From positions 62,001 to 126,000 of the forward strand of contig JARKOC010000542.1 of assembly GCA_029975915.1 (NCBI GenBank): a stretch of 64,000 nucleotides of DNA. Direction: 5' to 3'. A program made the translations under genes and the position numbers. Shown here in pieces: positions 61,283 through 64,000 of the stretch. A model generated the notes under the pieces. It was not told the DNA's origin and made no database searches. It worked only from the letters and a program-made list of their open reading frames with translations. The stretch is from Bryobacteraceae bacterium (GTDB lineage: Bacteria; Acidobacteriota; Terriglobia; Bryobacterales; Bryobacteraceae). Within the stretch, counting starts at the first letter, position 1. Every line of letters begins with the position of its first letter.

Positions 61283-63727
61283 CTACCCCTTAACCACCAG
61301 GTTGAGCATCTTGCCCGGCACATAGATCGCCTTCACTACCGTCTTGCCCGAGGTGTGCGCCTGGACATTGGAGTCGGCCAGCGCCGCGGATTTTATCTCG
61401 TCTTCCGAAGAGCCATGCGGGACCGAAACCCTCGCCCGCAGCTTGCCGTTCACCTGCACTGGAATCTCCAGCGCCTCATCCTTGGCCAGCGCGTCTGACC
61501 ACTTCGGCCAAGGCTGCTTGAACACCGGGCCCGTGCGCCCCATCAACTGCCAAAGCTCCTCGGCCGCGAACGGCGCAAACGGCGCGATCAGCAACGTCAC
61601 CTTCTCTGCGCACTCTCTCCGCACCGCTGGCGACAGCCCCGCTTCGGCCGCCTGCAACTCGTTCATCATTTCCATCAGCGCCGCGATCGACGTGTTGAAG
61701 TGCCAGCGGTTATCGAAATCGTGCGTGATCTTGCGGATCGTCTGATGCACCTTCCTCAGCGCCTTCGCGTCGGTGTCGCCCGAGCCCTCGCCGCCATCCA
61801 TGTTGCGCGTCACCCACCGGAACAGCCTCGCCAAGAAACGGTACTGGCCTTCCACAGACGATTCGTTCCAATCGATGTTTTTCTCTGGCGGTCCTGCGAA
61901 GAGTGTGAACAACCGGCAGGTATCGGCGCCGTATTTAACGACCATCTCGTCGGGATCAACGATATTGCCCTTCGACTTGGACATCGTCTGCCCGTTCAAC
62001 TGCACCATGCCCTGCGTGAACAGGTTCTTGAATGGCTCATCCACCGCCACCAGGCCGATGTCGCGCAGGAACTTGCACCAGAAGCGGGCGTATAGCAGAT
62101 GCAGAATCGCATGCGTAACGCCGCCGATGTACTGATCGACGCCGAACCATGGCTTCACTTTGGCCGCATCGAACGGCAGCGACTCGTTCCTCGGGTCAAT
62201 GTACCGAAGGAAATACCAGGACGAATCCACGAACGTGTCCATCGTGTCGGTCTCGCGCTGGGCTTGGGAGCCGCACTTGGGGCAAACCGTGTTCACGAAC
62301 GAAGGCAATTGCGCCAGCGGCGACTTCCCCTTGCCGGTGAACTCGACATCCTTGGGCAATACGACCGGCAATTGATCCTCGGGCACCGGCACGATGCCGC
62401 ACGCCTTACAATGGACAACCGGGATCGGCGTGCCCCAATACCGCTGGCGCGAAACGCCCCAGTCCTTCAGCCTGTACGTGATCGCCGCCTTGCCGAAGCC
62501 CTGTTCCTCGGCCCGCGCCGCCATCCGCTTCCGCGCCTCGGCGGATTCGAGGCCAGACCATTCGCCCGACGCCTCCACCACGCCGTAGTCGCAAAACGCC
62601 ATCTCCATCGTCTCGCCGTCGGCCAGAGCGCCATCCACGGGCCGGATCACCGGGACAACGGGAATCCCGTACTTCCGGCAGAATTCGAAATCGCGCTCGT
62701 CGTGCGCCGGCACGGCCATTATGGCCCCGGTCCCGTAGCCCCACAGCACGAAGTTGCCCACCCATACCGGAATCTCCTGGCCCGAATACGGATTAACCGC
62801 TTTGTGCCCCGTATCGAAGCCTTCCTTGATCAACTGATCCGGGTCCTTGCGCCCCTGGTCGTCGATCATCGCCTTCAGCTTCGGCGCCAGGGCGCCGGTG
62901 CAAAGCTGGCGTGACACCGGGTGCTCCGGCGCCAGGATCACACAAGTTGCGCCGTAGATCGTATCCACGCGCGTGGTGAACACCCGCAGTTTCTCACCCG
63001 TCGTCTTCAGCGTGAAGTCGATCTCGGCGCCCTCGCTGCGGCCGATCCAGTTCCGCTGCATGGCCAGCACTTGTGGCGGCCACCCGGCCTCGATCTGCGA
63101 CATGTCATCCAGCAGTTGATCCGCGTAGGCGGTGATGCGCAGGAACCATTGTTCCAGTTCGCGCTGCTCCACTGGCGTCGTCTCGTGCCGCCAGCAGCAG
63201 CCTTCGACGACCTGCTCGTTCGCCAGCACCGTGGCACACTCGGGACACCAGTTCACCAGCGACGACTTGCGGTAGGCCAGCCCTCGTTCGAGCATTCGCA
63301 GGAAGATCCACTGGTTCCAGCGGTAGTAGTCCGGCTCGCATGTCGAGATCTCACGGTCCCAGTCGTAGGCGAAACCCAACCGCTGAAGCTGCTTCTTCAT
63401 GTGCGCGATATTGGACCGCGTCCAATCGCCCGGATGCAGACCGCGCTTGATGGCGGCGTTTTCAGCCGGCAGGCCGAAGGCGTCCCACCCCATCGGGTGC
63501 AGAACGTCGCAACCCTTCATCCACATGTAGCGGGCCAGAGTATCGCCGATCGAATAGTTCCGCACGTGGCCCATGTGCAACACCCCCGAGGGGTAAGGCA
63601 GCATCTCGAGCACGTAGTAGCGCGGCTTCGATCCGTCGTCGGCCGCCTTGTAGAGGGAGGAGTCCTCCGCCCAGGCGGCGGACCATTTCAGTTCAATCGC
63701 TTCGTGGGTATACGCGGTTTCGGGCAT
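61283..63727 (-). CDS. leuS: Leucyl-tRNA synthetase
   Basis: 814 aa class I synthetase. The HIGH-type motif is in [11 protein letters not shown] (with the [11 protein letters not shown] segment next), a CP1 editing domain follows with the [11 protein letters not shown] stretch, and MSKSKGN is the KMSKS loop. The zinc-knuckle and anticodon-binding C-terminal domains are present, ending in the [10 protein letters not shown] tail. Essential for translation. The start is placed at the ATG at 63727; a longer frame to 63772 has no better site. Confidence 0.97.
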   Translation of the reverse strand: MPETAYTHEAIELKWSAAWAEDSSLYKAADDGSKPRYYVLEMLPYPSGVLHMGHVRNYSIGDTLARYMWMKGCDVLHPMGWDAFGLPAENAAIKRGLHPGDWTRSNIAHMKKQLQRLGFAYDWDREISTCEPDYYRWNQWIFLRMLERGLAYRKSSLVNWCPECATVLANEQVVEGCCWRHETTPVEQRELEQWFLRITAYADQLLDDMSQIEAGWPPQVLAMQRNWIGRSEGAEIDFTLKTTGEKLRVFTTRVDTIYGATCVILAPEHPVSRQLCTGALAPKLKAMIDDQGRKDPDQLIKEGFDTGHKAVNPYSGQEIPVWVGNFVLWGYGTGAIMAVPAHDERDFEFCRKYGIPVVPVIRPVDGALADGETMEMAFCDYGVVEASGEWSGLESAEARKRMAARAEEQGFGKAAITYRLKDWGVSRQRYWGTPIPVVHCKACGIVPVPEDQLPVVLPKDVEFTGKGKSPLAQLPSFVNTVCPKCGSQAQRETDTMDTFVDSSWYFLRYIDPRNESLPFDAAKVKPWFGVDQYIGGVTHAILHLLYARFWCKFLRDIGLVAVDEPFKNLFTQGMVQLNGQTMSKSKGNIVDPDEMVVKYGADTCRLFTLFAGPPEKNIDWNESSVEGQYRFLARLFRWVTRNMDGGEGSGDTDAKALRKVHQTIRKITHDFDNRWHFNTSIAALMEMMNELQAAEAGLSPAVRRECAEKVTLLIAPFAPFAAEELWQLMGRTGPVFKQPWPKWSDALAKDEALEIPVQVNGKLRARVSVPHGSSEDEIKSAALADSNVQAHTSGKTVVKAIYVPGKMLNLVVKG

Positions 63728-63845
63728 GGCTTGTTCAGGTGGCGCACTCCAGCAGCGCCCGGCCGCAAACAAGCCTGTTCAAGCGATCCGCGCGCGAAGG
63801 TCGCGCAGACCCATTGTCTCACGCCAGTGATGCGCCTGCTCCGGA

Positions 63846-64000
63846 TCAATCCAGCCCGAGCGGCTTCGGAGGAGGCTTGGTGGGGTCGTCCTGCTTGGCC
63901 TGCTTCAGGAGTTCGTCGAACTTGGCTGAAAGCACATCCTTGGACGACTTCACCTGTTCAAAAGACTTGTTGAACGCCGCTTCCCGTTCAGCCTGGGCGT
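63846..64000 (-). CDS. C-terminal fragment of an unknown coiled-coil-like protein
   Basis: The frame is open from the end of the window and stops with TGA at 63846-63848, giving about the last 50 residues. It is lysine- and glutamate-rich (SFEQVKSSKDVLSAKFDELLKQAK reads as one amphipathic helix in parts) and ends in a proline-rich KPPPKPLGLD. No family can be named from this piece. Same strand as leuS, about 120 bases upstream of it. Confidence 0.6.
   Translation of the reverse strand, partial: AQAEREAAFNKSFEQVKSSKDVLSAKFDELLKQAKQDDPTKPPPKPLGLD

Noticed and set aside
1..64000. CRISPR arrays, insertion sequences, prophage genes, integrase/attachment sites, tRNA and rRNA
   Set aside because: Read for each and found none: no regularly spaced repeats, no transposase or integrase motifs, no cloverleaf or rRNA-like segment.

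Overview
The window is 64 kb of high-G+C bacterial chromosome that looks like Acidobacteriota, probably a Solibacter/Bryobacter-type lineage. This is an inference from gene content: a TonB-dependent receptor with an N-terminal carboxypeptidase-regulatory-like domain, paired di-heme cytochrome c peroxidases, a Haem_bd-type small cytochrome, split MacA/FtsX-type permeases and a large glycosyltransferase operon. No insertion sequence, prophage, CRISPR array, tRNA or rRNA was found. Genes are densely packed, and many are joined by ATGA-type stop/start overlaps.

Region 1 (1-12.5 kb): the tail of an alpha/beta hydrolase, formate-THF ligase (fhs), and then a minus-strand operon for a bidirectional NAD-reducing [NiFe] hydrogenase in the order hoxE-hoxF-hoxU-hoxY-hoxH, followed by an atypical SDR protein and a DapA-family aldolase. 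The outstanding feature is HoxF. It is 1053 aa long and fuses the normal diaphorase subunit to a complete GltD/NfnB-like Fe-S/FAD/NAD(P) oxidoreductase, which suggests a second pyridine-nucleotide site on the hydrogenase. No maturation genes lie in the window. A Tat-exported heparinase-like protein precedes the operon.

Region 2 (12.5-23.7 kb): a periplasmic/membrane c-type cytochrome neighbourhood. It holds two close paralogues of di-heme peroxidase on opposite strands (one a lipoprotein), a small haem-binding protein, a NapH-like polyferredoxin with two copies of an unusual C-terminal module, and a five-haem cytochrome. Between and beside them are an alpha/beta hydrolase, a DUF4380-like protein and an aminotransferase. 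A free-standing etfBA pair follows.

Region 3 (23.7-36.5 kb): the core translation block rplM-rpsI, rpsB-tsf-pyrH-frr, with a good promoter upstream of rplM, a nested-hairpin leader before rpsB and a clear intrinsic terminator after frr. Immediately behind is a translationally coupled surface-polysaccharide operon: two small related unknown proteins, a GT4 enzyme, a 1245-aa GT4-GT2-GT4 fusion, and a Wzm/Wzt-type ABC exporter. A delta-9-type desaturase converges on it.

Region 4 (36.8-45.1 kb): a thiol-disulfide redoxin, a cobalamin riboswitch with its own promoter controlling a TonB-dependent receptor (therefore probably a corrinoid importer), a secreted subtilase, a LytS-type histidine kinase followed by a 60-aa membrane protein, and a divergent ribA. 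A palindrome lies over the shared kinase/ribA promoter region.

Region 5 (45.1-64 kb): a FecR-like protein, a TPR-like membrane protein, an O-antigen ligase-like protein and a Wza-like export protein; HemQ; an unrecognised 316-aa protein; M3 oligopeptidase; a MacA-like adaptor with two FtsX-type permeases but no ATPase; an M20 amidohydrolase with a substituted metal ligand; a clan GH-A glycosidase-like protein; leuS; and the C-terminus of a further gene running off the end.
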